Part shown: in pieces, positions 1 through 13,334 of the stretch
Layout: the number at the start of each line of letters is the position of its first letter
Numbering within the stretch: position 1 is the first letter of the stretch
NCBI RefSeq assembly: GCF_003719825.1
Contig: NZ_RIBS01000002.1
Span: 62,001 to 126,000, forward strand
Source: Montanilutibacter psychrotolerans
GTDB taxonomy: Bacteria; Pseudomonadota; Gammaproteobacteria; Xanthomonadales; Xanthomonadaceae
Reading direction: 5' to 3'
DNA length: 64,000 nucleotides
Notes under the pieces: generated by a model
The model's database searches: none
The model's input: only the letters and a program-made list of their open reading frames with translations
What the model was told of the DNA's origin: nothing
Translations under genes and position numbers: made by a program

Positions 1-798
1 GCCTCCGTGCGTGCGCTCGAGGCCGCCGGCGTCGAGGCGAAGGATCTCGACCTGATCGTGCTCGGCACGACCACGCCGGACCTGATTTTCCCCTCTACGG
101 CCTGCCTGCTGCAGCACCGTCTCGGCGCGGACGGCTGCGCCGCGTTTGACGTCAACGCCGCCTGTTCGGGCTTTGTCTACGCGCTGACGGTGGCCGACAA
201 GTTCATCCGCTCCGGCGCCGCCAAGACGGTGCTGGTGGTCGGCGCGGAAACGCTGACGCGCATGCTCGACTGGACCGATCGCGGCACCTGCGTGCTGTTC
301 GGCGACGGTGCCGGCGCGGTGGTGCTCAAGGCCGACAGCGAGACCGGCATCCTCAGCACCCATCTGCACGCAGACGGCGGCAAGAAGGAACTGCTGTGGA
401 ACCCGGTGGGCGTCTCGGTGGGCTTCAAGCCCGAAGAGCACAACGCCGGCGTCAAGGTGCTGATGACCGGCAACGAAGTCTTCAAGCACGCGGTCAAGGC
501 GCTCGACTCGGTGGTCGAGGAAACGCTCGAGGCAAACGGCCTGGATCGTCACGAGATCGACTGGCTGATCCCGCACCAGGCGAACCTGCGCATCATCGAA
601 GCCACGGCCAAGCGCCTGGACATGCCGATGGAGCGCGTCGTCGTCACTGTCGACAAGCACGGCAACACGTCGTCGGGTTCGGTGCCGCTGGCGCTGGACG
701 AGGCGGTGCGTTCGGGCAAGGTGCAGCGCGGCCAGCTGCTGTTGCTGGAGGCCTTCGGCGGCGGCTTCACCTGGGGCTCGGCACTGCTGCGCTACTGA
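1..798 (+). CDS. fabH: 3-oxoacyl-ACP synthase III (KAS III), 5' truncated by window edge
   Basis: Condenses acetyl-CoA with malonyl-ACP to start type II fatty-acid synthesis in the cytoplasm. The frame is open from base 1, so the start lies upstream and roughly 60 N-terminal residues are missing compared with the usual ~325. All three catalytic residues of the family are visible: Cys in [11 protein letters not shown], His in IPHQANLRI and Asn in [12 protein letters not shown], and the C-terminal [13 protein letters not shown] is typical. It heads the fab cluster, but a 337-bp gap separates it from fabD, so fabD may have its own promoter. Identification is secure; only the N-terminus is unknown. 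Confidence 0.97.
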   Translation, partial: ASVRALEAAGVEAKDLDLIVLGTTTPDLIFPSTACLLQHRLGADGCAAFDVNAACSGFVYALTVADKFIRSGAAKTVLVVGAETLTRMLDWTDRGTCVLFGDGAGAVVLKADSETGILSTHLHADGGKKELLWNPVGVSVGFKPEEHNAGVKVLMTGNEVFKHAVKALDSVVEETLEANGLDRHEIDWLIPHQANLRIIEATAKRLDMPMERVVVTVDKHGNTSSGSVPLALDEAVRSGKVQRGQLLLLEAFGGGFTWGSALLRY

Positions 799-1135
799 TC
801 CGTCGACACGGCTGATCCATCGACGTGACGCATCGCGCAGTGCGCAGCGTCGAATGTCCTTCGCGGGCTCGGCCATCTGGTCGGGCCCGCGTCGTTTGTG
901 GCGTTGCCATCGACCCGCCGGACGGTGCAGCGTGGTCGCGATGCAGGCCACGCATCGGCGACTGCGATCGCTTGCGATACGGGTGTCGACGACTGGAAAG
1001 CCCGGCGCAGCCCAATGCGTTGGCGCTGGTACGTTTCTTCATCAACCTGACGCTGGCCGTCACTGTACGTGGCGGTACAGACGCAGCACGCGATTCGCTC
1101 GTATCATTGCCCGCTCTTTTGCTGGGTCGGGCGTG
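799..1135. other. 337-bp fabH-fabD intergenic region
   Basis: No coding frame here has convincing protein-like content, although open frames run through it because of high GC. A TATCAT hexamer at about 1102-1107 could be a -10 box for fabD (28-base leader), but no -35 match sits at the right distance. No stable terminator with a T-run was seen after fabH. Confidence 0.3.
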
Positions 1136-2092
1136 ATGGAATCGCAGGCAGCCAACAATCAACTGGCATTCGTGTTCCCGGGGCAGGGCTCGCAGTCGCT
1201 GGGCATGCTGACCGATCTGGCCGCGTCCGCGCCGCTGGTCGTGGAGACCTTTACCGAGGCCAGCGATGGCGCTGGCGCCGATTTGTGGGCGCTGTGCCAA
1301 CAGGGTCCGGAAGACCAGCTCAATCGCACCGAATTCACGCAGCCGGCATTGCTTGCGGCCGGTGTCGCCGTCTGGCGCCTCTGGCAGGCACGCGGTGGTG
1401 CGATTCCTGCCCTGTTCGCCGGCCACAGCCTTGGCGAGTACGCCGCGTTGGTGGCCGGCGGTGCGTTGTCGCTGCATGACGCCGCCCGCCTGGTGCGCCT
1501 GCGTGGGCAGCTGATGCAGGATGCCGCCCCGGCTGGCAGCGGCGCGATGGCCGCCGTGCTTGGCGCCGAAGATGCCGTGGTACTGGAGGTCTGCCAGGCC
1601 GTGTCGGGCGATGCAGTGGTCGTGCCCGCCAACTTCAACTCGCCCGGACAGATCGTGATCGGCGGCCATGCCGCCGCGGTGGATGCCGCGCTCGAGCAGC
1701 TCGCCGAACGTGGCGTGCGCAAGGCGGTCAAGCTGGCTGTCAGCGTGCCCTCGCACACACCGTTGATGCGCGAAGCCGCCAACCGCCTCGCCGAGGCGAT
1801 GACCGCGCTGCCGTGGCAGGCGCCGTCGGTGCCGGTGGTGCAGAACGTCGATGGCGAAGTGCATGAGGGCGTCGAATCGATCCGTGACGCGCTTGTGCGC
1901 CAGCTCTACCTTCCGGTGCAGTGGACCCGTTGCGTGCAGGCGCTGGCCGCCGGTGGCGCGACGCGGATCGGCGAATGCGGCCCCGGCAAGGTGCTCACCG
2001 GTCTGGCCAAGCGCATCGACAAGTCGCTCGACGCGCGCGCGCTTGGCATGCCGACCGATTTCGAATCCGCCCTGGCGGACTGGAACCACTGA
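1136..2092 (+). CDS. fabD: malonyl-CoA:ACP transacylase
   Basis: Transfers malonyl from CoA to ACP, supplying the extender unit for fatty-acid synthesis. The 318-residue product starts MESQAANNQ and shows the FPGQGSQ motif at residues 14-20, the nucleophile elbow GHSLGE at 96-101 (Ser98), and the catalytic His207 in VPSHTPLM. Length matches the ~310-residue family. An in-frame GTG lies one codon upstream and the open frame extends further, but homology to FabD begins only after this ATG. It lies between fabH and fabG in the standard order. Confidence 0.97.
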   Translation: MESQAANNQLAFVFPGQGSQSLGMLTDLAASAPLVVETFTEASDGAGADLWALCQQGPEDQLNRTEFTQPALLAAGVAVWRLWQARGGAIPALFAGHSLGEYAALVAGGALSLHDAARLVRLRGQLMQDAAPAGSGAMAAVLGAEDAVVLEVCQAVSGDAVVVPANFNSPGQIVIGGHAAAVDAALEQLAERGVRKAVKLAVSVPSHTPLMREAANRLAEAMTALPWQAPSVPVVQNVDGEVHEGVESIRDALVRQLYLPVQWTRCVQALAAGGATRIGECGPGKVLTGLAKRIDKSLDARALGMPTDFESALADWNH

Positions 2093-2189
2093 ATCCCGGC
2101 GCGGCTTGACGCAGGCAACGGCACGCCGTTCGAATGCCCTGTCCGCTGCAGTCCGCGTGACCCGCGCCAGACGTCTTGAAGGAGAACCC

Positions 2190-2933
2190 ATGACGCTTCC
2201 ATTGCAGGGCGAGATCGCCCTTGTCACCGGCGCCAGCCGCGGCATCGGTGCGGCCATCGCCGACGAACTTGCCGCACAAGGCGCCACCGTGATCGGTACG
2301 GCCACGTCCGAATCGGGCGCGCAGGCAATCGGTGCGCGGCTTGCAGCGCAGGGCGGCCACGGCCGCGTGCTCGACGTCGTCGACGGCGCGGCGGTCGAAG
2401 CGCTGATCGATGGCATCAGCAAGGAATTCGGCGCGGTCTCGATTCTGGTCAACAACGCCGGCATCACGCGCGACAACCTGCTGATGCGCATGAAGGAAGA
2501 GGACTGGCAGGCCATCCTCGACACCAACCTCAGCAGCGTCTTCCGCACCAGCAAGGCGGTGATGCGCTCCATGATGAAGGCGCGCCGCGGCCGCATCATC
2601 AATATCGCGTCCGTGATCGGCGTGACCGGCAATGCCGGGCAGGCCAACTACGCCGCCGCCAAGGCTGGCATCATCGCGTTCAGCAAATCGCTGGCCCGCG
2701 AGATCGGTTCGCGCGGCGTTACCGTCAACGTGGTCGCACCGGGTTTCATCGACACCGACATGACCAAGTCGCTGCCCGAGGACGCCAAAGCCGCGATGCT
2801 GGGCCAGATCGCGCTCGGTCGTCTTGGTGAGCCGGCCGACATCGCACGCGCGGTGGCGTTCCTGGCGGGTCCGTCGGCGGCCTACATCACTGGCGAGACC
2901 CTGCATGTCAACGGCGGCATGTACATGCCGTGA
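2190..2933 (+). CDS. fabG: 3-oxoacyl-ACP reductase
   Basis: NADPH-dependent short-chain dehydrogenase that reduces 3-oxoacyl-ACP in the elongation cycle. The 247-residue product has the Rossmann motif TGASRGIG (13-20), NNAG (88-91) and the catalytic Ser141-Tyr154-Lys158. The start is set by a strong Shine-Dalgarno sequence (GAAGGAG, about six bases upstream) and by family length. It lies between fabD and acpP, as in most proteobacterial fab clusters. Confidence 0.98.
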   Translation: MTLPLQGEIALVTGASRGIGAAIADELAAQGATVIGTATSESGAQAIGARLAAQGGHGRVLDVVDGAAVEALIDGISKEFGAVSILVNNAGITRDNLLMRMKEEDWQAILDTNLSSVFRTSKAVMRSMMKARRGRIINIASVIGVTGNAGQANYAAAKAGIIAFSKSLAREIGSRGVTVNVVAPGFIDTDMTKSLPEDAKAAMLGQIALGRLGEPADIARAVAFLAGPSAAYITGETLHVNGGMYMP

Positions 2934-2996
2934 GCCCCTGGATGGGCTCCAAGTTGTTGAATCCGAACGGCTTTTGCGAAGGTTCGCGATCGCCGT

Positions 2997-3022
2997 CTAT
3001 TCCATTAGACTATTCCATCTAA
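2997..3022 (+). repeat. 13-bp direct repeat upstream of acpP
   Basis: CTATTCCATTAGA is followed immediately by CTATTCCATCTAA, so a nine-base core is duplicated exactly 13 bases apart. It is AT-richer than its surroundings and lies about 30 bases before the acpP start, where an operator or promoter would be expected. A TTGCGA at 2974-2979 could be a -35 element. No known regulator is assigned. Confidence 0.5.
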
Positions 3023-3049
3023 CATCCCGTCCGGGAGGAGTGAGCAGAA

Positions 3050-3289
3050 ATGAGCAGCATCGAAGAGCGCGTCAAGAAGATCGTGGTCGAGCAGCTGGGC
3101 GTCAAGGAAGAAGAGGTCACCAACAATGCCTCGTTCGTCGACGACCTTGGTGCGGATTCGCTCGACACCGTCGAGTTGGTGATGGCCCTCGAAGAAGAGT
3201 TCGAGTGCGAGATCCCGGACGAGGAAGCCGAGAAGATCACCTCGGTGCAGCAGGCGATCGACTACGTCAAGGCGCACGTCAAGGCCTGA
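3050..3289 (+). CDS. acpP: acyl carrier protein
   Basis: Small acidic carrier that tethers growing acyl chains through phosphopantetheine. The product is 79 residues with the canonical [11 protein letters not shown] motif; Ser37 is the prosthetic-group attachment site. It is preceded by a strong GGGAGGAG ribosome-binding sequence. A rho-independent terminator follows about 70 bases downstream, so part of acpP transcription probably stops before fabF, consistent with the usual high, separate expression of ACP. Confidence 0.99.
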   Translation: MSSIEERVKKIVVEQLGVKEEEVTNNASFVDDLGADSLDTVELVMALEEEFECEIPDEEAEKITSVQQAIDYVKAHVKA

Positions 3290-3357
3290 GGGCCCGCGGC
3301 CTGACCGGAACGCACGGCCCGGAAGCCGGTCCGTCGCGCGTCCAGCACAACCAAACC

Positions 3358-3384
3358 GGGGCCGCTTTGCGGCCCCGCGTTTTT
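3358..3384 (+). terminator. rho-independent terminator after acpP
   Basis: Perfect eight-base stem GGGGCCGC / GCGGCCCC around a TTT loop, followed by GCG and a run of five T. It lies between acpP and fabF, so it is probably partial or has fabF transcribed from its own promoter downstream. Confidence 0.85.
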
Positions 3385-3454
3385 GAACGTGGCGGCCCTG
3401 CCGGTGAGCACACCGGACGGGCAGGCCATCAGTGGCAACAGCACGGAGTTACCC

Positions 3455-4705
<1,251 letters not shown>

Positions 4706-4940
4706 CCCGGGCTTTGCGTTTCCCGTCCGCGGCGGGCACGCCCGGACGGTGAAGCGCGCTGGCGGCGATCGATTCGTCGCCGGCGCGCCGGGGCCGCGAC
4801 GCTGCGGCGTCGCCCTGGCGGCCAGGTCCCGCCGATGGCAATCCCGGCCGTCCGTGCCACAGTGGCGTTCGACCCACCGGTGATCGCGCCGAACCTTCGA
4901 CCCGCGCCTGCCGTCGCCAGCGCTCCCGTGGAAAACGACC

Positions 4941-6293
4941 ATGCTGCTGACCCGTGCGCTGACCACCCCCGTCGACCTGCTCGAGCTGCAGCGCAGCGCG
5001 CCCGCGCGTTACCCGCTGCTGCTCGAGTCCAGCGCGCACGGCACCGCGCAGGGACGCTGGGACATGCTGCTTGCCGCCGATGGCGGGTCGCTGCGCCTGG
5101 ATCGCGATGGCGTCACCCGCGACCAGGATGACCGGCCGCTGGCCGGCGATTTCCTTTCCGAGCTCGACAAGGCCTGGCGTGCCCTGCGCGTCGATCGCGA
5201 CGAGCCGCGCTGGCCGTTCCGTGGCGGCTGGGCGCTGCTGTTGGGGTACGAGCTGGCGATGCAGGTCGAGCCCGTGCTGCGACTTCCGCCCGCCCCCGGC
5301 TCGTTGCCGGTGGCGATGGCGCTGCGGTGTCCCGGTGCGTTGCTGCGCGACTGCAATACCGGCGAATGCGTGATGGTTGTCGAGCGCGGGCACGAATCGA
5401 TGCTCGATGCGATGGCGGCCGATGCGGTGTCCGCGGCCGCGCAGATGCCGGCCACGTGGCAGGCGCCGGTGGCGCTGGACGAGGACGCACCGCAGCGCTA
5501 CACCGATGGCGTCGCACGGGTCGTGGACTACCTGCGGGCCGGCGATGTGTTCCAGGTCAACCTGTCGCGCGCCTGGCAGGCGCGGTTCGCGACGCCGGTG
5601 ACGCCGGCCGCGCTGTTCCAGCGGCTGCGAGAGAACAACCCGGCACCGTTCGCGGGCGTGTTCGCCGGTGCCGATTGGGCGGTGGTCAGCGCATCGCCCG
5701 AGCGCCTGGTGTCGGTGCGCGGCGAGCTCGTCGAAACCCGACCGATCGCCGGCACGCGACCGCGGTCAGCCGGCGACGACGATGCCGCGCGTATCCGCGA
5801 GCTGGTCGGCCACCCGAAAGAACGTGCCGAGCACGTGATGCTGATCGATCTCGAGCGCAACGACCTGGGACGCGTGTGCACGCCGGGCAGCGTCGAGGTC
5901 GATGAGCTGATGAGCGTGGAAAGCTACGCGCACGTGCACCACATCGTCAGCAACGTGCGTGGTTGCCTGCGTGCCGGCGTGAGCCCGGGCGAGGTGATCC
6001 GCGCGACGTTCCCGGGCGGCACCATCACCGGCTGTCCGAAGGTGCGGTGCATGCAGATCATTGCCGAGCTGGAAGGCGAGGGGCGGGGCGCCTACACCGG
6101 CGCGATGGGCTGGCTCAACCGGGACGGCGACATGGACCTCAACATCCTGATTCGCAGTGCCGAGCTGGAAGGCGATCGCCTGCGTTTTCGTACCGGCGCG
6201 GGCATCGTCGCCGACTCGGACCCGCAGAAGGAACTGGACGAGACCCGCGCCAAGGCCCGCGGCATGTTCCGCGCCCTTGGAGTCGCCGGGTGA
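4941..6293 (+). CDS. pabB: aminodeoxychorismate synthase component I
   Basis: With a glutaminase partner (PabA), converts chorismate to 4-amino-4-deoxychorismate for folate. The 450-residue product has the chorismate-binding domain in its C-terminal two-thirds, with PIAGTRPR, LIDLERNDLGRV, ESYAHVHHIVSNVRG and PGGTITGCPKVRCMQII. The last motif favours PabB over TrpE, as does the neighbouring pabC. No pabA/trpG is present in the window. It follows fabF after 235 bases with no recognisable gene, an association I recall from Xanthomonas. Confidence 0.93.
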   Translation: MLLTRALTTPVDLLELQRSAPARYPLLLESSAHGTAQGRWDMLLAADGGSLRLDRDGVTRDQDDRPLAGDFLSELDKAWRALRVDRDEPRWPFRGGWALLLGYELAMQVEPVLRLPPAPGSLPVAMALRCPGALLRDCNTGECVMVVERGHESMLDAMAADAVSAAAQMPATWQAPVALDEDAPQRYTDGVARVVDYLRAGDVFQVNLSRAWQARFATPVTPAALFQRLRENNPAPFAGVFAGADWAVVSASPERLVSVRGELVETRPIAGTRPRSAGDDDAARIRELVGHPKERAEHVMLIDLERNDLGRVCTPGSVEVDELMSVESYAHVHHIVSNVRGCLRAGVSPGEVIRATFPGGTITGCPKVRCMQIIAELEGEGRGAYTGAMGWLNRDGDMDLNILIRSAELEGDRLRFRTGAGIVADSDPQKELDETRAKARGMFRALGVAG

Positions 6294-6369
6294 AGCGCGC
6301 GCCCGCGTTGGCGCCCGCAGGTGCCGTGCATCCAGCCCGATGCGTGGCGGGCCATCGAGGGGGAGCGCG

Positions 6370-7206
6370 ATGATCGCGATTTTCCAGGGGCGGCAACGCG
6401 TGGATTCGATTGCCGGCAACGACCGCGGGCTGGCCTACGGCGACGGCCTGTTCGAAACGCTGCGCGCGCACCGCGGCACGCTGCCATGGTGGCCCGCGCA
6501 CTGGGCGCGACTGACGCGTGGGGCGCAGCGACTGCGCCTGCCGTTGCCGGACCCGATCCAGGTGCGCGACGAAGCACTGGCGCTGCTGGACGGAGGCGAC
6601 GGCGTCATCAAGTTGCTGCTCAGCCGTGGCAGCGGTGGCCGTGGCTACGCGCCGCCTGTCGATGCAACGCCGACCTGGGTGCTGTCGCGGCACCCGCTGC
6701 CCCCGCCGGTGCCGGCGGCTGGCCTTGCCCTGCGCTGGTGCACCACCACGCTGGCCATCCAGCCCGCCCTGGCTGGACTCAAGCACTGCAACCGACTCGA
6801 ACAGGTGCTCGCGCGTGGCGAATGGGACGATCCACTGGCCCTGGACCGCGATGCCGACGAAGGGCTGATGCGCAGCGGCGAGGGCGACGTGGTCTGTGCC
6901 ACGTCGGCCAATCTGTTCGCGAACGTCGGGGGACGCTGGCGCACGCCGGCGGTCGATCGCTGTGGTGTTGCCGGCGTTTGCCGCGACTGGGTGCTGGCGG
7001 CGCTGGATGCCGATGTCGGCCGACTTGCTGTGGTCGAGATCGAGTCTGCGACGGCGGTTTTCCTGTGCAACGCGGTGCGCGGTATCCTGCCGGTCGCGCG
7101 GCTGGGAACGCGCCACTGGTCGATGGATCCCGAGGTGGTAGCGCTGCAGCGGAGGCTGGCAACCGCCCATCCCGCCTTCGTGTCGGCTGCGCCCCTGTTC
7201 ACGTGA
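6370..7206 (+). CDS. pabC: aminodeoxychorismate lyase
   Basis: PLP-dependent class IV aminotransferase-fold enzyme that releases pyruvate from aminodeoxychorismate to give p-aminobenzoate. The 278-residue product shows NDRGLAYGDGLFETLR near the N-terminus, LLLSRGSGGRGY, the PLP-lysine segment AGLKHCNRLEQVL, and RCGVAGVCRDWVL. The ATG at 6370 is chosen because the upstream extension overlaps pabB and has no homology. It lies 76 bases after pabB and 31 bases before mltG. Confidence 0.93.
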   Translation: MIAIFQGRQRVDSIAGNDRGLAYGDGLFETLRAHRGTLPWWPAHWARLTRGAQRLRLPLPDPIQVRDEALALLDGGDGVIKLLLSRGSGGRGYAPPVDATPTWVLSRHPLPPPVPAAGLALRWCTTTLAIQPALAGLKHCNRLEQVLARGEWDDPLALDRDADEGLMRSGEGDVVCATSANLFANVGGRWRTPAVDRCGVAGVCRDWVLAALDADVGRLAVVEIESATAVFLCNAVRGILPVARLGTRHWSMDPEVVALQRRLATAHPAFVSAAPLFT

Positions 7207-7237
7207 TACGCCACCGTCTTTCCGCCACGGAGTCTTC

Positions 7238-9917
<2,680 letters not shown>

Positions 9918-9919
9918 GA

Positions 9920-10282
9920 ATGAGTGCAACGGGTGCGGGTGCGGCACGACAGGGCATTCTGTCGCTGGCGGTAAAGGACAAGGCGCAGCTGTTCAACGCC
10001 TACATGCCGTTCCTCAAGAATGGTGGTGTGTTCGTGCCATCGCCGCGACGCTATTTCCTGGGTGACGAGGTGTTTTTGCTGGTCACGCTGCCCGACTCGA
10101 CCGAGCGTCTGCCGGTGGCCGGCAAGGTGGTGTGGGTGACGCCCACCGGCGCGCAGGGCAACCGCCCGGCCGGTATCGGCGTGCAGTTCGCCGACACCGC
10201 CGAGGGTGAAGCGGTCAAGGGCAAGATCGAAGCATTGCTGGCCGGCACGCTGGCCGCGGATCGCCCGACCTACACGATGTAA
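9920..10282 (+). CDS. pilZ: PilZ-domain type IV pilus assembly protein
   Basis: Required in relatives for type IV pilus assembly. The 120-residue product is a single PilZ domain (SLAVKDKAQLFNAYMPFL, KNGGVFVPSP, GEVFLL-type strand, VWVTPTGAQGNRPAGIGVQF). The residues expected for c-di-GMP binding (an RxxxR pair followed by a D/NxSxxG motif) are not evident. This fits published work on Xanthomonas PilZ, which acts by binding FimX and PilB rather than the nucleotide. The holB-pilZ pairing is conserved. Start chosen at the ATG after GGGGATAAGA, two bases after the holB stop. Confidence 0.92.
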   Translation: MSATGAGAARQGILSLAVKDKAQLFNAYMPFLKNGGVFVPSPRRYFLGDEVFLLVTLPDSTERLPVAGKVVWVTPTGAQGNRPAGIGVQFADTAEGEAVKGKIEALLAGTLAADRPTYTM

Positions 10283-10327
10283 ATCCGGCGAGCCCGGGCC
10301 CCGGGCACCCTTTCCCCTTCAGGCCCG

Positions 10328-10960
10328 ATGCCCATGTACCGCTGGCTGCCGTGTGTGCTGCTGTTGCTTGCCCCGTTCGCGCAGGCAGGCGGGTTGCGCA
10401 GCATCGTGATCGACCCCTCGCCAGCAGGCCACGAACGCCAGTTCAGTGGATGGCGTTACGACGCACCGGTTCCCGAGCAACAGCAGGTGGATCTCGAGCT
10501 CGGCGATGACATCGCCGGCGCCACGTTGCGCCTGCTGCCGGCCCAAGCCGATGGCGGGCAGTACCGGGTCAGCGTCCAGTTCGAGACCAGCATGGCGCTC
10601 AGTGGCGAAGGCCCGCACCTGGATTTCGTCGACTGGAAACATTGTCGATCGGAATGGCGTCCGGCGCGAAATTCGCGCGGTCTGGAGTTCGCGCTCCCGG
10701 TTCCTGCCGAACACGAATCGACGTGCTTTCCGCCCACCACCACCGACGAGATCGTCGCCGAAACCCAGCGCGTTCTGGTGCGTAACGGCATGGTGGCCGA
10801 CGGCGCCCATTGGTTGGACTTGGCGCGCTCGGTCCGCGTGCCCGGTGAGCTGCCGACGTACGTTGGCATCAGCAAGGTGCGGGTGCGGATCGAGCAGCGC
10901 CACGGCGACGCCTGGCGGGTGATCCACACGATCGACTTCCTGCCCCCGATGGGTTGCTGA
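10328..10960 (+). CDS. secreted protein of unknown function
   Basis: I do not recognise the family. The 210-residue product has a clear Sec signal peptide (hydrophobic core WLPCVLLLLAPF, cleavage likely after FAQA). The mature part has no transmembrane segment, a mix of beta-prone and charged stretches, and cysteines in KHCRSEW, ESTCFPP and at the last residue. It lies 45 bases after pilZ and converges with the fadB-type gene. Codon use resembles its neighbours, so it is probably a real lineage-specific periplasmic protein. Confidence 0.65.
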   Translation: MPMYRWLPCVLLLLAPFAQAGGLRSIVIDPSPAGHERQFSGWRYDAPVPEQQQVDLELGDDIAGATLRLLPAQADGGQYRVSVQFETSMALSGEGPHLDFVDWKHCRSEWRPARNSRGLEFALPVPAEHESTCFPPTTTDEIVAETQRVLVRNGMVADGAHWLDLARSVRVPGELPTYVGISKVRVRIEQRHGDAWRVIHTIDFLPPMGC

Positions 10961-11075
10961 GCGGACCGTAGACACGGGTCGCAAGTCCGGTGCGGCGGCG
11001 TGCCCGGCAGCGCCGGCGGAGCACGGTACGGGCGGAGAGGGCACGGTGCGCCCTCGCCGCAAGTCATCGCCGAGC

Positions 11076-11090
11076 GCCCCCGCTGGGGGC
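11076..11090. terminator. hairpin between convergent genes
   Basis: GCCCCC / GGGGGC stem around a GCT loop between the 10328-10960 gene and the convergent fadB-type gene. No T-run follows on either strand, so intrinsic termination is uncertain. Confidence 0.35.
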
Positions 11091-11098
11091 GAACCCGG

Positions 11099-13177
11099 TC
11101 AGGCTTTCGTGCGCAGCGCCGGGTTGTCCCAGCCCTGGCGCGGGGCGAAGCGATCGCCGTAACGCGCGTGCAGGGTCTTGAGGCGTTCGAGCAGGGCATC
11201 GGCGCCGGTTTCGCGTACGTACTGGATCGGGCCACCACGGAACGGTGCGAAGCCCGTGCCGAAGATCACGCCGGCATCGAGCAGGTCGGCATCGCTGACC
11301 ACCCCATCGTGCAGGCAGGCCACCGCTTCGTTGATCAGCGGCAGGATCAGGCGATCCTCCAGGTCGGACGGCATCTGGTAGTCCTTGGGCAGCTCGGGCT
11401 TCTGCGCCCGGCCGTTCTCCCACCGGTAAAGGCCCTGGCCGTCCTTCTTGCCGCGCTTGCCCTGTTCCGGGGGCGTCGAGAGTGAGGCCGGAATCGGCAG
11501 GCCGAGGAACGGCGCCAGCTCCGCGCCGACGCCCGCGGCCACATCCAGGCCCACCGTGTCGATCAGTTCGATCGGCCCCATCGGCATGCCGAACTTCACG
11601 GCGGCCTTGTCGATCGCCGCACCCGGAATGCCTTCGGCAAACGCGGTGGCGGCCTCGAGCATGTACGGGAACAGCACGCGATTGACCAGGAAGCCGGGCG
11701 TGCCCGCGACCGGCACCGGCAGCTTGTCGATCGCCTTGCAGAAGGCGGCCAGGCGCTGCTCGGTTTCCGGCGCCATGGCGTCGTGGCGGATGATTTCGAC
11801 CAGCGGCATCAGCGCCACCGGATTGAAGTAATGCAGCCCGCCGAACTGCGCCGGACGCTGGATGTGGCCGCGCAATTCGGTGAGCGGGATCGATGAGGTG
11901 TTGGTGGTCAGCAGCGCGCCGGGCTTCATTGCCGGTTCGACCTGCGCGTACAGGTCGCGCTTGGCCTCGGGCTTTTCGATGATCGCCTCGATCACCAGGT
12001 CGGCGTCGGCCGCGCCTTCGCCGGCGAGGTCGCCCTTCAGGCGTGCCGCGACCGCCGGACGCTTGGTCTCGTCCTTGACCTTCTTGGCGAACAATCCCTG
12101 GGCGCGCTCCAGGGCGGCGTCGATGAAACGCTGCTCGCGATCGGCCAGGGTCACCTGGAAGCCCTTGTAGGCCGACCAGGCGGCGATGTCGCCGCCCATC
12201 ACGCCGGCGCCGACGACGTGCACGCGGGCGATGCCGTGATCCTTGCCGCCCTGGCCCTTGAGGCGCTCCTGAAGGAAAAACACCCGGATCAGGTTGCGCG
12301 CGGTCGAGGTCGAGGCGAGCTTGACCACGGACTTGCGTTCACCGGCAAGCCGCGCCTGGATACCGCCGCCGGTGCGCTGCCAGGTGCCGATCAACGCGAA
12401 CGGCGCCGGGTAGTGCTCCTTGCGGGCCTTGCGCGCGACCTGCTTGACCAGCATCGGCGCGAGCACCTGGCGCGCGGGCCAGGTGTTGGTCGCCCATGCA
12501 GTGAAGCGCTGCTTGAACGGGCGCTGGGTGCCCTTGAGCGCCAGCGCGGCGGCGGCATCGACCAGCAATGCCGGTTCGACGACCTTGTCGACCACGCCCA
12601 TCGCGCGTGCGCTCGCCGCCGACAGCGTGCGCCCGGTCAGCATCAGGTCGAACGCCGATGGCGCGCCGACCAGCTGCGGCAGGCGTGCGCTGCCGCCCCA
12701 GCCGGGGTAGATGCCCAGCTTCACTTCCGGCAGGCCGATGCGGGTCGAGCCGTCGTTGCTGGCCACGCGATAGCGGCAGGCCAAGGCGATCTCGGTACCA
12801 CCGCCCATGCAGAAGCCGTGGATGGCCGCGACGGTCGGAAAAGGCAGCTCGGACAGGCGTTGGAATACCTGCTGGCCGCGTCGGATCGCGTCGCCGACCA
12901 CGCCCTTCTCGTCGAAGCTCTGGAATTCCTTGATGTCGGCACCGGCGATGAAGCCGCTGGCCTTGGCCGACCGGATCACCATGCCCTTGGGCGGGTCCAG
13001 CGCCAGACGCTCGAGCACGCTGTCGAGCTCGATCAGCACGTCCTGCGAGAACGTGTTGACCGGCGACGCCTCGCGATCGAAAGACAGCACCAGCACGCCG
13101 TCGTCGCGCATTTCGGTGAGCCAGTGGCGGGCGCGCAGCCCGTCGAAGCTCGCAAGTGCATTGACGCCAGCATTCAT
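11099..13177 (-). CDS. fatty-acid oxidation complex alpha subunit (enoyl-CoA hydratase / 3-hydroxyacyl-CoA dehydrogenase)
   Basis: Bifunctional beta-oxidation enzyme of the FadB/FadJ type. The 692-residue product has an N-terminal crotonase domain (SGFIAGADIKEF, GFCMGGGTEIALACRYRVAS, GIYPGWGGSARLPQ) and then a 3-hydroxyacyl-CoA dehydrogenase domain (VHVVGAGVMGGDIAAWSA, NTSSIPLTEL, GLHYFNPVALMPLVEI, GTPGFLVNRVL) ending with a second C-terminal HCDH segment (GTGFAPFRGGP). The start MNAGVNALASF is preferred over an ATG 13 codons upstream. No thiolase gene (fadA/fadI) is adjacent, so the beta subunit must be elsewhere. FadB and FadJ cannot be separated from sequence alone. Confidence 0.92.
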   Translation of the reverse strand: MNAGVNALASFDGLRARHWLTEMRDDGVLVLSFDREASPVNTFSQDVLIELDSVLERLALDPPKGMVIRSAKASGFIAGADIKEFQSFDEKGVVGDAIRRGQQVFQRLSELPFPTVAAIHGFCMGGGTEIALACRYRVASNDGSTRIGLPEVKLGIYPGWGGSARLPQLVGAPSAFDLMLTGRTLSAASARAMGVVDKVVEPALLVDAAAALALKGTQRPFKQRFTAWATNTWPARQVLAPMLVKQVARKARKEHYPAPFALIGTWQRTGGGIQARLAGERKSVVKLASTSTARNLIRVFFLQERLKGQGGKDHGIARVHVVGAGVMGGDIAAWSAYKGFQVTLADREQRFIDAALERAQGLFAKKVKDETKRPAVAARLKGDLAGEGAADADLVIEAIIEKPEAKRDLYAQVEPAMKPGALLTTNTSSIPLTELRGHIQRPAQFGGLHYFNPVALMPLVEIIRHDAMAPETEQRLAAFCKAIDKLPVPVAGTPGFLVNRVLFPYMLEAATAFAEGIPGAAIDKAAVKFGMPMGPIELIDTVGLDVAAGVGAELAPFLGLPIPASLSTPPEQGKRGKKDGQGLYRWENGRAQKPELPKDYQMPSDLEDRLILPLINEAVACLHDGVVSDADLLDAGVIFGTGFAPFRGGPIQYVRETGADALLERLKTLHARYGDRFAPRQGWDNPALRTKA

Positions 13178-13334
13178 GCGGCACCATCCGTTCAGGTATG
13201 GGGGAGCCACTATCATCCCGATCTTGTTCGACGGCCGTCAAATCGGCCGGTCGGCCGGGGCCTCCGCGAACGCCCCTCGGGCATGCCGGATGGCAGTTGC
13301 GGCCGACGCGATGCGGCCCCATTGATATCGCGTT

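Noticed and set aside
4706-4940. 235-bp fabF-pabB gap examined for a small gene or riboswitch
   Set aside because: No start with a ribosome-binding site, no conserved structural element and no protein-like frame seen.
10298-10312. GC palindrome after pilZ considered as a terminator
   Set aside because: Short six-base stem with a three-base loop and only an interrupted pyrimidine stretch after it; too weak to call.
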